NCBI RefSeq assembly: GCF_001908375.1 | Contig: NZ_CP017244.1 | Span: forward strand, 1,488,001 to 1,552,000 | Length of the DNA stretch: 64,000 bases | Source of the DNA: Rhizobium etli 8C-3 | Lineage (GTDB): Bacteria; Pseudomonadota; Alphaproteobacteria; Rhizobiales; Rhizobiaceae | Reading direction: 5' to 3' | Shown here: positions 45,402 through 56,600 of the stretch, piece after piece | Layout: each line of letters begins with the position of its first letter | How positions within the stretch are numbered: position 1 is the stretch's first letter | The notes under the pieces: model-generated | Database searches by the model: none | What the model was told of the DNA's origin: nothing | Seen by the model: the letters and a program-made list of their open reading frames with translations, nothing else | Translations under genes and position numbers: made by a program

Positions 45402-47489
45402 CTAGTTAAGCGGACCCTTTTCTCCCGGCTTGCCGGGAAGTAGCTCGGGGAAAAGTTCATACTTCTGCTGCTTGTCGGCAGCCACCCACAGGCGTTCGCG
45501 GATGACGGAATCCTCAGCCCAGTTGAACATGAAGATCGGAGTGCCCTGCGGGAGGTTCGAGAAGCGCTTGTTTATGATCAGTGCCCCCGGATATTCGGTG
45601 AGGCCGACGGTGTTCACATGCTCCGTCGAATTCTTCTGATACTCTTTCATCAGGCTGACCCGCTCGTCATTGTCCTGGCTTGTCCTGAATTTGTTGACGA
45701 TATCGACCAGCTCTTTTTCGAAGGGCATCAGATCGAGCTGGTCGTCCTTGCCGGCACGGTGATGCCAGCTGGTGCGCGGGCCGACAGGCGCGAGCTGCTC
45801 GGTATTTTGCACGACCGAAGCCAGTTCCGTGGTGTTGCGCTGGATCAGCCAGTCGAAGCGGCCGGCATAGTGCGCATCATCGCGCTTCGGCCCATCGAGT
45901 GCATTGATGATGATCTTGAGGCCAAGCTTCTCCATTTGGCCGACGACGCCTTCTGCGAGGCTCTTGTCGGTGGCATAGCCGTTGTTGACGAGCAGCACGA
46001 TTTCGACGTTCTTTCCGCCCGCCTGCCCGGCGGGGAAGTTCACGAAGCCGTCGCCATCCGTATCCTTCAGGCCCGCCTTCGCAAGCCCGGCCTTGGCGCC
46101 CTCAAGGTCGTATGGATAGTAGACGGTCGATTGCCGGTCATAAAAACTCGTGCCGGAGGACAGGCCGCCGGGGTAGATCGCTGTGAAAGGTCCCTTGACG
46201 AGCGAATCGCCGATGGCTTTGCGGTCGAACGCCATCGTGACCGCCTTGCGGAAATCCTCGTTGCGGTTCAGCTCTCGGATCGCCTGGCCACGCGCGTCCG
46301 GATCGCCCCAGCCGTTGGCCGAGAAATTCATGCGCAGGTTATAGCCAATCAACCGAGGACCGAAGGCGAGACGGGCGGGTGCCGTTTTTTCGGCAGCGCG
46401 TTTAAGCGAGGCAACGAAATTCTCAGGCTGTTCGAGGTTCGAGAAGTCGCCCGAGCCCGCGACCGCCTGGACGTCACGATCCGCCCAGGTCGAAAGCTTG
46501 TAGTGCAGCTCGTTGAGATAGGGGAGCTGGTTGCCCTTTTCGTCGACCTTCCAATAATAGGGATTGCGGCGCAGCACGATGATGTCGTCTGGACGGTATT
46601 CGACAGGCACCCAGGCGCCCATCACCGGCATATTCATATATTCTGGCGGGAACGCGTTCTTGAATTGGTCGTACGTGTTCTTCGAATATTTCGGATGCTG
46701 CGGCTTCAGGACATGCGACGGACCCGGGCAGAAGTTGGGATAGGCCATCGTGTATAGATATTGTTTGGGGAAGGTCTCCTTGAAGGTCCATTCGACGGTA
46801 TAGTCATCAACCTTCTTCAGGGTCGTGCCGGTGCCGAAGGCTTCCGGCGATGCGCCCCCGCCAAGCGGCGACACGTTCGGGTCGATAACCTCGTCTTCCC
46901 AGTAGAACATGATGTCATCGGCGGTGAAGGGAGCGCCGTCTGACCACTTCGCACCTTCGATCAGGTGCATCGTCAGCTTGTGACCGTCTTCGGACCACTC
47001 CCAGCTCTTGGCAAGGTTCGGAAGCGGCTCGGTATCCTTGGCCTCCACCTGGAAGAGCGGCGCGGTGCGCGTCAGGCATTCCGAAAGGCCGATATCGATA
47101 CCGCCCCAGCCCTGCGTCTGGCCGGCGCCGTAGTTCCAGCCTTCAGGCCTCCCGCCGATGACATGACGCATCGTATCGCCGTAGACGCCGATACCGTCCG
47201 GCATGTTTTCCGTCTTGAAGACCAGCGGCTCCTTTGGAAGCCGATCCTTGACCGGCGGCAGCTTGCCGGTATCCACGAAATTCTTCTTCACCCAGTCGGG
47301 TTCGTTATAGTCAGGCAACGCCTTGAACTCCAAAATGGAGTCGCGGGCAACGTAATTGATCTTGCCTTCAGCCGGAAACGGCGCCGGTTCCGGTGGAATG
47401 GTCGGTTCGGATGCATAGGCATTCAAGGCCGGGCCGGAGACGCTCAGCGCCAGTCCGGCAAGAATGCCAATTTTACGAAGATGTTTCAT
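45402..47489 (-). CDS. agpA: Alpha-galactoside periplasmic binding protein (family 5)
   Basis: 695 residues. A signal peptide ends near NAYAS (about residue 27), and the mature protein is of the oligopeptide/SBP family 5 type (LAKSWEWSEDGHKLTMHLIEGAKWSDGAPFTADDIMF). It is longer than most family members (about 500-550), like S. meliloti AgpA. GGAGG precedes the ATG. It captures raffinose-type sugars for AgpBCD. Confidence 0.92.
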   Translation of the reverse strand: MKHLRKIGILAGLALSVSGPALNAYASEPTIPPEPAPFPAEGKINYVARDSILEFKALPDYNEPDWVKKNFVDTGKLPPVKDRLPKEPLVFKTENMPDGIGVYGDTMRHVIGGRPEGWNYGAGQTQGWGGIDIGLSECLTRTAPLFQVEAKDTEPLPNLAKSWEWSEDGHKLTMHLIEGAKWSDGAPFTADDIMFYWEDEVIDPNVSPLGGGASPEAFGTGTTLKKVDDYTVEWTFKETFPKQYLYTMAYPNFCPGPSHVLKPQHPKYSKNTYDQFKNAFPPEYMNMPVMGAWVPVEYRPDDIIVLRRNPYYWKVDEKGNQLPYLNELHYKLSTWADRDVQAVAGSGDFSNLEQPENFVASLKRAAEKTAPARLAFGPRLIGYNLRMNFSANGWGDPDARGQAIRELNRNEDFRKAVTMAFDRKAIGDSLVKGPFTAIYPGGLSSGTSFYDRQSTVYYPYDLEGAKAGLAKAGLKDTDGDGFVNFPAGQAGGKNVEIVLLVNNGYATDKSLAEGVVGQMEKLGLKIIINALDGPKRDDAHYAGRFDWLIQRNTTELASVVQNTEQLAPVGPRTSWHHRAGKDDQLDLMPFEKELVDIVNKFRTSQDNDERVSLMKEYQKNSTEHVNTVGLTEYPGALIINKRFSNLPQGTPIFMFNWAEDSVIRERLWVAADKQQKYELFPELLPGKPGEKGPLN

Positions 47490-47606
47490 CGTTTCTCCCT
47501 CCTGTTCGGAGCACTTGCGCTCTCCGGTTCTCCTAAACGGCGTGAAATCAGTGCGACGCGACAGCTTTTCCTCCCGAACACCGCCGCAGCCCGCCTTTCA
47601 CGAAGA

Positions 47607-49073
47607 TCAAACAGCCTGTTTCAAGGCCGCCTTTTCGGCGCGCAGCTCCTCGATGGAGCGCACGCTGCGGCGTGCAGCGCCGGCCCAATCACGCGTCTTC
47701 ACGCTCGATTTCGACAGGCGCTCCTGCGCAGCCGGCACGGCGTGGGCATATTGAGGCAGCCAGCGGGCTTGAGCCACGACCATTTCGTCGACCATCTGCC
47801 AGACCTCTTCGGGCGTCGAGACGGCACCGACCAACGGGTCGTGCAGCACCGCAAGCTTCAAAAGTTCGATATCGCCGCTGATCGCCGCATGGACGGACAT
47901 GCGCTGAACGTTGATCGACGAGATGCACGTTGCCGCACAGGCTTCCGGAAGGGTGATGCCGGAGACCATGTTGATGCCGAAGCGATCGACGAACCCTGGC
48001 GACTCGATGACAGCGTCGGCCGGCAAGTTGGTGATGACGCCATTGTTCTTGACGTTGAAGTGGCCGCGATAGACCCGGTTGGTCTCCAAAGCCTCAAGAA
48101 TATGGCTTGCATGCTCGTTGGAGCGCCTAGACGGATCGATTGGCTTCGACGCCGATTCAAGAAACTGCGGGAACTCCGTCTCGAACCAGTTGCGCGTTTC
48201 CGTCGAGTGGCGGAGATAGCCGCCGGTCTCACCGTGGATCCAGTCGGACATGTCAATCCATTTGGTAATTTCCTCCGGACGCTTGCGATACCACGGCAGG
48301 TACTCCGAAAGGTGGCCGTTGCTTTCCGTCGAATAGACGCCGAAGCGCTTCAAGACGTCGATGCGCAGCTTCTCCTGCTGCGAATAGACCGGGTGCGCTT
48401 CGAAGGCTGCAACAAGCTCGTCCTTGCCGATCTTGCGGCCGTTGAGACGCAGGTCGACGAACCAGGTCTGATGATTGATGCCCGAGCAGACGTAGTCGAG
48501 ATCCGAAAGCGATCTTGCGCCGAGAACCTCGGCAATCTGTTCGGCCCCATGCTGTACACCGTGGCACAGGCCGACCGTATCGACCTTGCCGTATTCGATC
48601 GCAGCCCACGTGTTCATTGCCATCGGGTTTGCATAGTTCAGGAATTTTGCGCCGGGCTCAGCGACTGCGCGGATGTCGCTGCAAAAATCGAGAATGACGG
48701 GAATGTTGCGCTGCCCATAAAGGATGCCACCGGCGCAGATCGTGTCACCGACGCACTGGTCGATGCCATATTTCAGCGGGATGCGGATATCGTCGGCATA
48801 GGCCTCCAGTCCCCCTACGCGCACGCAGCTGATGATGTAGCGAGCCCCTTCAAGCGCTTTGCGTCGGTCGGTTGTAGCCGTAACCTTTGTCGGCAGCTTG
48901 TTCGAATGAACGATCTTGTCGAGGATCGCCTTGATCATCTGAAGGTTGTGTTCGCTGAGATCCGTCAGCGCGAATTCGACATCCCTGAATTCGGGAACGC
49001 ACAAGATGTCGGTAAACAGCTTCTTGGTAAAGCCGACGCTGCCTGCCCCGATGATAGCGATTTTGAAACTCAT
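47607..49073 (-). CDS. agaL1: Alpha-galactosidase, GH4 family, first copy of the locus
   Basis: 488 residues. The Rossmann motif is IAIIGAGSVGFTKKLF; the metal-site motifs are GLCHGVQHG and GINHQTWF. It shares the NAD+/Mn2+ redox-assisted mechanism with AgaL2 but is clearly divergent from it. The ATG at 49073 follows GAGGTGA; a longer upstream reading would run into the control region. It is the first gene of the agaL1-agpABCD-agaL2 unit, divergent from the AraC regulator. Confidence 0.92.
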   Translation of the reverse strand: MSFKIAIIGAGSVGFTKKLFTDILCVPEFRDVEFALTDLSEHNLQMIKAILDKIVHSNKLPTKVTATTDRRKALEGARYIISCVRVGGLEAYADDIRIPLKYGIDQCVGDTICAGGILYGQRNIPVILDFCSDIRAVAEPGAKFLNYANPMAMNTWAAIEYGKVDTVGLCHGVQHGAEQIAEVLGARSLSDLDYVCSGINHQTWFVDLRLNGRKIGKDELVAAFEAHPVYSQQEKLRIDVLKRFGVYSTESNGHLSEYLPWYRKRPEEITKWIDMSDWIHGETGGYLRHSTETRNWFETEFPQFLESASKPIDPSRRSNEHASHILEALETNRVYRGHFNVKNNGVITNLPADAVIESPGFVDRFGINMVSGITLPEACAATCISSINVQRMSVHAAISGDIELLKLAVLHDPLVGAVSTPEEVWQMVDEMVVAQARWLPQYAHAVPAAQERLSKSSVKTRDWAGAARRSVRSIEELRAEKAALKQAV

Positions 49074-49285
49074 AATCTTCACCTCAATCTGATCAGATGC
49101 TAGGTAAAAGATGGGCAGGAGAGGAAAGACCACATGCAGACGCATGCAGTCCGAACAAGCATGAATAACGCTTATATTTCCTCCTGGCCGTTCTCTCGAC
49201 CGCGATCTCTTCCTCTTATGAAGGGCGATTATGCGGATATTCGCGGAGGTGGCCAGAGAAGGATTATGCTTTCGAGGGTAATTTT

Positions 49286-50182
49286 GTGCTGCGGGATTTG
49301 ATCGCCAACGGCCAGTCCATGAGGACAATCTCCCTGCCGCGCGGGCGCCAGCGACTGCACGCCATGCCGACGAGTGCTGGCTACGAGGTTCGGGAAAACG
49401 AAGTCTACGACTGGGACGGCAGGCGGCGCGGCCAGACCCCCTTCACCGTCCTGCAGCACACAATCGGCGGCACCGGCCGCCTGCGCTACCAGAACCGAAA
49501 TTACCGGCTCCAAAGCGGTGATACGCTCTTGGTTCTCGTGCCGCACAATCACCGCTACTGGCTCGAAAAGGGCGACCGTTGGGAATATTTCTGGATATCC
49601 ATGCATGGCGAGGAGACGTTGAGGATCCACAAGATGGTGCTTGGGCTTGCAGGTCCGGTTCTAAGGCTCAAGCCATCGACCATCGATCATCTCGCCGACT
49701 GCAGCCTTCGCCTTGTCAAGGGTGCTTCAACGCCTGGAGCAGCGTCGGCGATCGCTTATGAGGCGGCCATGGCCCTTTATGACGACGTCTTCGGCTCTGC
49801 GGCTTTAGCGGCGGATCTCAGCGCCATGCAGCCGGTGATCGATCATATCCACGCCAATCTCGATCAGCCATTGCCGGTGAGCGAACTTGCGGGCATCGTC
49901 GGTCTCAGCCGCGCGCATTTTTCCCGCAGCTTCGCAGAGAGCGAAGGCATGCCGCCTGCCGAATATGTGCTGCAGCAAAGGCTTCAGCGTGCGGCAAAAC
50001 TTTTGACGAAAGCCGACTTCCTGCCGGTCAAGGAGGTCTCCATCATGTGCGGCTTCGAAGATTCCAACTATTTTTCCAAGGTCTTCCGCCGCGTTTACGG
50101 CATCACGCCCACGGAATTTCGAACAACCGGCATGTATGCAAGCATCGGCAATGCCAGACATCGATCGGCGGGTCCCGACTGA
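49286..50182 (+). CDS. agpT: AraC-family regulator of the agp operon
   Basis: 298 residues. An N-terminal cupin-type sugar-sensing region (LQHTIGGTGRLRYQNRNYRLQSGDTLLVLVPHNHRYW) is followed by two C-terminal HTH motifs, at about 190-285 (LPVSELAGIVGLSRAHFSRSFAESEGMPPAEYV and VSIMCGFEDSNYFSKVFRRVYGITPTEFR). The GTG at 49286 has GAGGG 7 bases upstream; an ATG at 49319 is an alternative. It is divergent from agaL1, as agpT in S. meliloti, where it activates the operon on alpha-galactosides. Confidence 0.9.
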   Translation: MLRDLIANGQSMRTISLPRGRQRLHAMPTSAGYEVRENEVYDWDGRRRGQTPFTVLQHTIGGTGRLRYQNRNYRLQSGDTLLVLVPHNHRYWLEKGDRWEYFWISMHGEETLRIHKMVLGLAGPVLRLKPSTIDHLADCSLRLVKGASTPGAASAIAYEAAMALYDDVFGSAALAADLSAMQPVIDHIHANLDQPLPVSELAGIVGLSRAHFSRSFAESEGMPPAEYVLQQRLQRAAKLLTKADFLPVKEVSIMCGFEDSNYFSKVFRRVYGITPTEFRTTGMYASIGNARHRSAGPD

Positions 50183-50332
50183 GACATCATTGCGCTCGTC
50201 CTCGCCAAAGATCACAGGCAACATTCTTGGACCGCTGCTTGCTCCTCAAGCCATTGGCCCGGCGGCCTTTTTGCAACGGAGGTTTTTGAGGTGCGGTATC
50301 TCGCATTTGTGAGCCCTGCTTCCGGTGCAACC

Positions 50333-50363
50333 TTGACACCAAATGAATGTGACTTAATCTAAT
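50333..50363 (+). promoter_or_regulatory. Candidate promoter of the mannoside transporter operon
   Basis: TTGACA (50333-50338, full consensus) and TCTAAT (50358-50363, 5/6) are separated by 19 bases. They end about 67 bases upstream of the binding-protein GTG. The spacing is 1-2 bases longer than ideal. Confidence 0.4.
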
Positions 50364-50430
50364 TCGCGGATCGGAGCGTTGTTGGAGGCAGCTGCTCAAA
50401 TCGGATCCTTGACCCCGGGAGGAGATACTC

Positions 50431-51732
50431 GTGAGGAATAAAGCACTCATTCTTGCACTGGCGGCCACCACTTTCCTGGCCGTGCCGCATGACGGCACGG
50501 CACAAGAGACCATCACGGGCGACATCGTCGGCAAGGCCGACGCACCCAACAAGCTGGTTTTCCGGATGACGACGGATGGTCCGCGCAACAACGAGCCGGC
50601 TTACGCGCAAGGCTACAGCAAGCTGTTCAACGACTTCATCGGCAAGCATTCCGACTGGCAGATCGAGTTGCAGATGATGTCCGGGGATATCGGACAGGAA
50701 CAAGCGCGCATGCTCGAACAGGCCAAATCGGGCTCGGCCCCCGATTGTGCAGCCGTCGATTCCTTCGTGTTGCCGCTCTTCAAGAAAGCCGGCGTCCTGC
50801 AGTCCTTCTCACCGTACTTCACCAAAGAGGAAATTGACCAGCTCTTCCCCTTTATCCGCGAGGGCATCACCGGCTCTGACGGCAGCATCTACGCATGGTG
50901 GTGGTCGACCGACCTTCGCGTGCTTTACCGGAACAAGGAAATTGTTCCTGACGCGCCGAAGACCTGGGACGACTTGAAGAAGGCGGCCCTTTCCTCGGTC
51001 GAGCAGGGAATGGAAGGCGTTCTGTTCAACGGCGGGCGCTATGAAGGGACGACATTCGACTGGCTCGCCAACTTCTGGGCCCAAGGCGGCAAACTGGTGG
51101 ATGACGATGGCAAGCCGATCTTCGGCGAGGGCGAAAACCGGGATAAATTCATTAAAGCCGTCAACTACTACCGCGATCTCGTGGAGTCCGGGGCCGCTCC
51201 GAAACGCGTGGCGACCATCGGTAACTATGACGACTTCAATGCAGCGGCAGCGGCCGGCACGACGGCGCTATTTGTCGGTGGCAACTGGCAATACGCACAG
51301 CTCAAAACAGCGCTTGATGCCGATGAATTCGCCAAATGGGCTTTCTCTCCGCTTCCTGGCCCGACAGCAGACCAGCGCTCAACGGGCACCGGCGGGTGGA
51401 CGGTGGCGGCTTTCAGCAAGGATACTGGAAAGGTGAAGCTTTGCGCCGAACTTGCCCGCGACATCTACATGGGACCTGCCAATGCGCTGCAGGAACAGCT
51501 TCCGACCCGCGCCGATCTCTATGACAAATACGAGGTCTTTTCCTCAGACGCCAACAAGACCTTTGCTGCAGCGCTGAAGTTCGGGCAGGCAAGGCCCGGC
51601 GCACCCGTCTATCCCGAAATCTCAAATCAGATTCAGATCATGATGGGCAAGGTGCTGACGGGCGTCCAGCCGACCGAGGCTGCCGTGGACGAGGCATTCG
51701 CCGCCTCGCTTAGCGCCTTCAAACGCAGCTGA
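50431..51732 (+). CDS. Sugar ABC transporter substrate-binding protein
   Basis: 433 residues with a signal peptide (cleavage near GTAQE, residue 24) and a family 1 extracellular sugar-binding fold (DLRVLYRNKEIVPDAPKTWDDLKKAA, GGNWQYAQLKTALDADEFAKWAFSPLPGP). The GTG start at 50431 is set by GGGAGGAG 7 bases upstream. It is followed by two permeases, an alpha-mannosidase and a ROK regulator, which suggests an alpha-mannoside or mannose-containing oligosaccharide as ligand. Confidence 0.92.
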   Translation: MRNKALILALAATTFLAVPHDGTAQETITGDIVGKADAPNKLVFRMTTDGPRNNEPAYAQGYSKLFNDFIGKHSDWQIELQMMSGDIGQEQARMLEQAKSGSAPDCAAVDSFVLPLFKKAGVLQSFSPYFTKEEIDQLFPFIREGITGSDGSIYAWWWSTDLRVLYRNKEIVPDAPKTWDDLKKAALSSVEQGMEGVLFNGGRYEGTTFDWLANFWAQGGKLVDDDGKPIFGEGENRDKFIKAVNYYRDLVESGAAPKRVATIGNYDDFNAAAAAGTTALFVGGNWQYAQLKTALDADEFAKWAFSPLPGPTADQRSTGTGGWTVAAFSKDTGKVKLCAELARDIYMGPANALQEQLPTRADLYDKYEVFSSDANKTFAAALKFGQARPGAPVYPEISNQIQIMMGKVLTGVQPTEAAVDEAFAASLSAFKRS

Positions 51733-51823
51733 ACATCATCTGGCGGCGCGGGCACAAATGCCTCCGTGCCGCCAGGAAGCCTGCGCAACCGCTGCCTGAC
51801 GACGAAATGGCCGGATCGGATCG

Positions 51824-52756
51824 ATGATGGATGCAAGCATTGCCGCCAATGGCCGCCAGAGGATCGGCAGGAAAGCCGACGGACGGCATAGCCCCTCCCC
51901 GCTGCCTTGGCTTATGCCCCTCATCCTTGTCCTTGGCGTCTTTTATCTTTATCCCTTGCTGGACGTCTTCCGCTTCGCGTTCACCAACGTCTCGCTGCTT
52001 GGCACGGACGAGGTGTATACGCTGCAGACGATCGTCACCACATTGTCGAAGCCCGAGCTCTTGCAAATCCTGTGGGTGACACTCGTCTTCACCGCGTCGA
52101 GCGTCGTTGCGCAGCAATTCTTCGGGCTTTTCATCGCCTTGATCGTTTTGCATAGCGAAAAGCGCCGGCTCTTCGGCTCGACGATCGTGCGAACAACAGC
52201 CCTTGTGGCCTGGGTTGTTCCGGGCATTGCCGGCGGCATCATCTGGAAAATGCTTTTCAACGAAGCGCCGTTTGGCGGATTGAACAGTCTCTTGCGGCTG
52301 ATCGGCGTCCCGGCTGTGCAGTGGTTGTCGGATCCACACATGGTCATGTGGTCGGTCGTGATCTCCAATGTCTGGCGCGGCACGGCGTTCTCGATGGTTG
52401 TGATGTATGCGGCGAGCAAGGCCATCGATCCTGTTCTTTACGAGGCTGCCGAAGTTGACGGTGCAAATCCATGGCAACGGCTGATCTATATCACTCTGCC
52501 CCAGCTGCGCACCGCTATTCTCGTCAACATGATCCTCATCACGATCCAAACCCTGAATACGTTTGATGCAATCATTTCGCTCACCGGCGGCGGCCCCGGA
52601 CGCGCGACCGAGGTTCTTTCGCTCTACACCTTCAACGTCGTGTTCCGAAACTACGATCTTGCAGCCGGCGCGGTCTTGTCGATCCTGATGCTTACAATCA
52701 GCCTTGGCCTTGCACTCGTCTATGCTCGTTTTCTGCCAAGAGGAGAACCGTCTTGA
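51824..52756 (+). CDS. Sugar ABC transporter permease 1 (MalF/UgpA type)
   Basis: 310 residues, six helices after a polar N-terminus of about 28 residues. The EAA loop is LYEAAEVDGANPWQRLIYITLPQL, followed by LTGGGPGRATEVLSLY, typical of MalF/UgpA-type sugar permeases. It starts 91 bases after the binding-protein gene. Its stop overlaps the TTG start of permease 2. Confidence 0.95.
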   Translation: MMDASIAANGRQRIGRKADGRHSPSPLPWLMPLILVLGVFYLYPLLDVFRFAFTNVSLLGTDEVYTLQTIVTTLSKPELLQILWVTLVFTASSVVAQQFFGLFIALIVLHSEKRRLFGSTIVRTTALVAWVVPGIAGGIIWKMLFNEAPFGGLNSLLRLIGVPAVQWLSDPHMVMWSVVISNVWRGTAFSMVVMYAASKAIDPVLYEAAEVDGANPWQRLIYITLPQLRTAILVNMILITIQTLNTFDAIISLTGGGPGRATEVLSLYTFNVVFRNYDLAAGAVLSILMLTISLGLALVYARFLPRGEPS

Positions 52757-53595
52757 GGCCTCTCAGACAAGATCGCATCGGCGATGCGCTCAGTTATCTG
52801 TTCCTTGCCATAACGTTTCTTTTCTTCGCCTGGCCGTTGCTTTGGCTGCTGTCGCTTGCGCTAAGGACGCGCAAGGAAATCTTTCTGGGCGTGAGCCGTC
52901 TCATCCCCAAAGCGCCGACTCTGGAAAATTTCGGCGCCATCTTATCGTCCGACAAGTTCGCAGGATATCTTTGGAATGCATTGATCCTGTCCTCGTGCAG
53001 CGCAATCGGCTGCCTGATCGTGGCGCTGCCTGCAGCTTACGCCTTTTCCCGATTTCCGTTTCGCGGAAAAGGAACTTGGATGATGGTCCTGCTTGCCTTT
53101 CAGATGATTTCACCGCTTGTTATCATGGTACCCCTCTACCGCTACATGGCAGCACTTCATCTTACCGACAGCCATTTCGGTGCGACAATGGTCTACATCG
53201 CACTCGCGGTACCAATGGTGACGTGGATATTGAAAGGCTCAATCGACGGCATTCCGAAAAGCCTCGACGAAGCTGCAGTCATTGACGGCTGCGGTCATTT
53301 CAGCGTCTTTTGGCGCATCATCCTTCCCTTGTCCGCACCAGGCATCGCCTCGGCCTTCATCATCTCGGTCATCGCCGGCTGGTCGCAGTTTCTCGTCCCA
53401 TTTCTTCTCATCAGCAAGGAATCGCTCATGCCCATTGGCGTCGGGATATTCCAGTATGCCGGAACACAAAACGACTCCTCCCTGCAGTTGCTGGCAGCCG
53501 CCTGCCTTGTATCGGTCGTTCCCGCCATCGTTGCCTTTCTCGCCCTCCAGCGGCTCATCCTCGGCGCCATGACGGAGGGCGCCGTCAAGGGCTGA
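52753..53595 (+). CDS. Sugar ABC transporter permease 2 (MalG/UgpE type)
   Basis: 280 residues, six helices, EAA loop LDEAAVIDGCGHFSVFWRIILPL. It starts at a TTG that overlaps the previous stop (TTGA), showing tight coupling. No ATP-binding protein gene follows, so the transporter probably borrows an MsmK-type ATPase encoded elsewhere. Confidence 0.95.
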   Translation: MRPLRQDRIGDALSYLFLAITFLFFAWPLLWLLSLALRTRKEIFLGVSRLIPKAPTLENFGAILSSDKFAGYLWNALILSSCSAIGCLIVALPAAYAFSRFPFRGKGTWMMVLLAFQMISPLVIMVPLYRYMAALHLTDSHFGATMVYIALAVPMVTWILKGSIDGIPKSLDEAAVIDGCGHFSVFWRIILPLSAPGIASAFIISVIAGWSQFLVPFLLISKESLMPIGVGIFQYAGTQNDSSLQLLAAACLVSVVPAIVAFLALQRLILGAMTEGAVKG

Positions 53596-53623
53596 CATTG
53601 CATTCACATCTCAGGATCTCATC

Positions 53624-56600
53624 ATGACGCTTACTCTGACCCAACGCCTCGACCGCATTCGCGTCCGTATCGCAGAGCTGGAATACTGGCGCTCTCGCGA
53701 GACCATTGAGATAGACGGCTGGACCTTTGAAGGAGAGCCGATCGCAATCGGCAGTTCATGGCCACGCAAAGACGGTACTGTACGATTTTCCGGTGCAATC
53801 ACCTTGCCCGGCCATTGGCCCCTCGACGAAGCTCGGCTCGTGCTTGACCTTGGCGGCGAAAGCCTGATCACGATCGTCGACGAGGCGGGCAAGGAGCGTC
53901 GGCTCGGCCTCGATCCCTATCACCGGGAATTCCTCGTGCCTTCGCGCAGCATCCGCATCTTTTCCGAAACTGTCGCGCGCCTGCCCTTTGGAGAACCCGT
54001 GCAGCACCCGAGGCTGGAACGTGGTGCAGTCATCTGGCTGGACACGGCCGTCGACAGGCTGTGGCTGCTCTTGCGGCAGGTCAGCGAAGCAGCAGACATC
54101 CTCGACGGCCACGAGGTCACACCGCACCTCCTCGATGTCGCCGAACAGGCCATGCGTACCCTCGACTGGCCGTCGGCCACCGCCGCCTATGTCGCGCGTA
54201 CGGCGCCCTCGCCGATCCAGCAGAAGATCTGGCAGTTGCCGCCAGTTGAGATTTCACCCGAAGGTCTTAATCAGAGCCAGCGGGCCAGCGTGCTCGAAGC
54301 CTACGAAACACTTGTTGGACAGCTCAAGCAACTGCGCCAGCGATTTCCGCCGCAAGGCGAGATCGCACTGACCGGGCACGCGCATATCGATCTTGCATGG
54401 CTTTGGCCATACAGCGAAACCCGGCGGAAGATGCGCCGCACATTCCACACGGCGCTGTCGCTTATGGAGCAATCGTCCGATTTCCGCTTTAATCAGTCCA
54501 CGGCCCACTACTATGCGCAGATAGCCGAGGACGATCCAGGCTTGTTGGCGCGTATCGTCGAACGGGTAAAGGCAGGCCAGTGGGAAACGCTCGGTGGCAT
54601 GTGGGTCGAACCCGACACCAACATGCCGACCGGCGAGAGCCTCAGCAGGCAGATCCTTTATGGCCAGCGCTATTTCGAAAAGACCTTCGGGGTTCGCCAT
54701 ACCGTCTGCTGGCTGCCCGATTGCTTTGGTTTTTCCGGCGCCCTGCCCCAGCTTCTGCGTCAAGGCGGCATGAACAGCTTCTTCACGATCAAGGTCAATT
54801 GGTCTGAAACCAATCGCTTCCCCGCCGACCTCTTCTGGTGGGAAGGGCTCGATGGCAGCAGAGTGCTCGCCCACACATTCGACAATCCGATGCAAGGCTA
54901 CAATGGCTTCGTGCGCCCGGATTGTTTCGTGCCGACCTGGAAGAACTTCCGCCAGAAGGACAAGCACGAAACCACGCTGCTTGCCGTGGGCTATGGCGAT
55001 GGCGGCGGCGGCGTAACGCCGGAAATGATTATGCGGGAAGAGCAACTGCGATTCTTCCCGGCTTTGCCGCAGGCACGCTGGACACGGGTCCACGACTTCT
55101 TCAGGGATGCGCATGACACGGCGGCCAGGAAAGAACTGACAGTCTGGCAAGGCGAGATCTATCTGGAACTGCACCGCGCAACGCTCACAAGTCAGAGCGC
55201 CGTCAAGCGGGTGCACCGAAAAGCAGAGCGCGGCTTGGTGACCGCCGAGACGCTGGCAGGCCTTGCTTATCTTCTGGGGGGCGAGCAGCCGGCATCAATG
55301 GAGCGCCCCTGGCGTGTCGTCCTAAAGAACGAGTTCCATGACATCCTGCCCGGCTCCTCAATTGCCGAGGTCTATGTCGATGCCGCCAACGAACTCGACG
55401 CAGTCGTGAAAGAGGCGCGCTCGGCTCAAATGGCGGCGATGAAATCCATAGCCGCGCAACTGCCGGCTGGAGAAGGCAACAATGTTCTGGTGGTCAATCC
55501 CTCGCTGTCTGAACGACCCCTCCGCCTGACGCTATCGGATGGCAGCACAATTGCGGCCGAGGGACGGATCGCGCCGCTTGGGATTGCTGTTCTGGCGAGC
55601 GAAGCACTCCAGCCGAAGTCCGGCCTTTCAGCTGGGCGCGACTATCTGGAAAACGCTGTCCTGAAAGTGAGGCTTGCAAAGGACGGCTCCATCGCCAGCA
55701 TCTTGCACAAGCCAACGGGCCGTGAGGCGCTTGAGGGCTGCAGCAATCGCCTTTTCGTCTATCCCACCGATAAGCCGCGCAATTGGGACGCCTGGGATGT
55801 CGAAGAAGACTACGCGGCTCGTGGCGAAGAGGTCACTCGTCTCGACAGCCTCGAATTGATTGAGGAAGGCCCCCACCGGGCAGCGATCAAGATCGTTCGA
55901 ACCTGGCGCCACTCGCGCATTACGCAGGTTCTGTCGCTTGGTGCCAACGCGCGACGGCTGGACATACAGACAGAACTTGACTGGCATGACCGGCGTGTCT
56001 TCCTTCGCACGCTGACGGGCGTTGCCGTACGTCACGCGAGGGCCACCTGCGAATGCGCCTACGGGGTCGTGGAACGGCCCACCCATTCGAACACCTCCTG
56101 GGAAGCTGCGATGTTCGAAGCGCCTGCCCACCGCTTTGCCGATCTTTCGGAGCCTGGCTTTGGCGTTGCCATCCTCAACGACGCCAAGTATGGCCACAGC
56201 GTGCGCGGCAATGTCCTGGGCCTCTCGCTCCTGCGCGCGCCGGTCTATCCCGATCCGCTCGCCGACGAAGGCATCCAGACGTTTACCTATTCGCTGATGC
56301 CTCATGAGGGCACCTGGTATGAAGGCGGCGTGAGGGAGGAGGCCGAAGATCTAAACCAACCGCTGCTGGCGCTCGCCGTCACAGATCGCGCAACAGGCAG
56401 ATGGCAGCCGCTCGCCGCTGTCGGGATCGATGCGGCACTTTCCGCCGTCAAGCCTTCGGAGGATGGCGATGGCCTCATCGTGCGCGTGTACGAGCCTGCC
56501 GGGCGGCGCGGCAGCTTTGAGTTACGCCTTCCGCCGCGCTGGCAGAACATGGGCGTCGTCAGCATTCTCGAAGAGCCGATGGAAGAGGTGCCAAATTGCG

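Noticed and set aside
46965..49103. Very long plus-strand open frame (712 codons) opposite agpA and agaL1
   Set aside because: It crosses two genuine minus-strand genes and their spacer, and its composition is that of an antisense reading.
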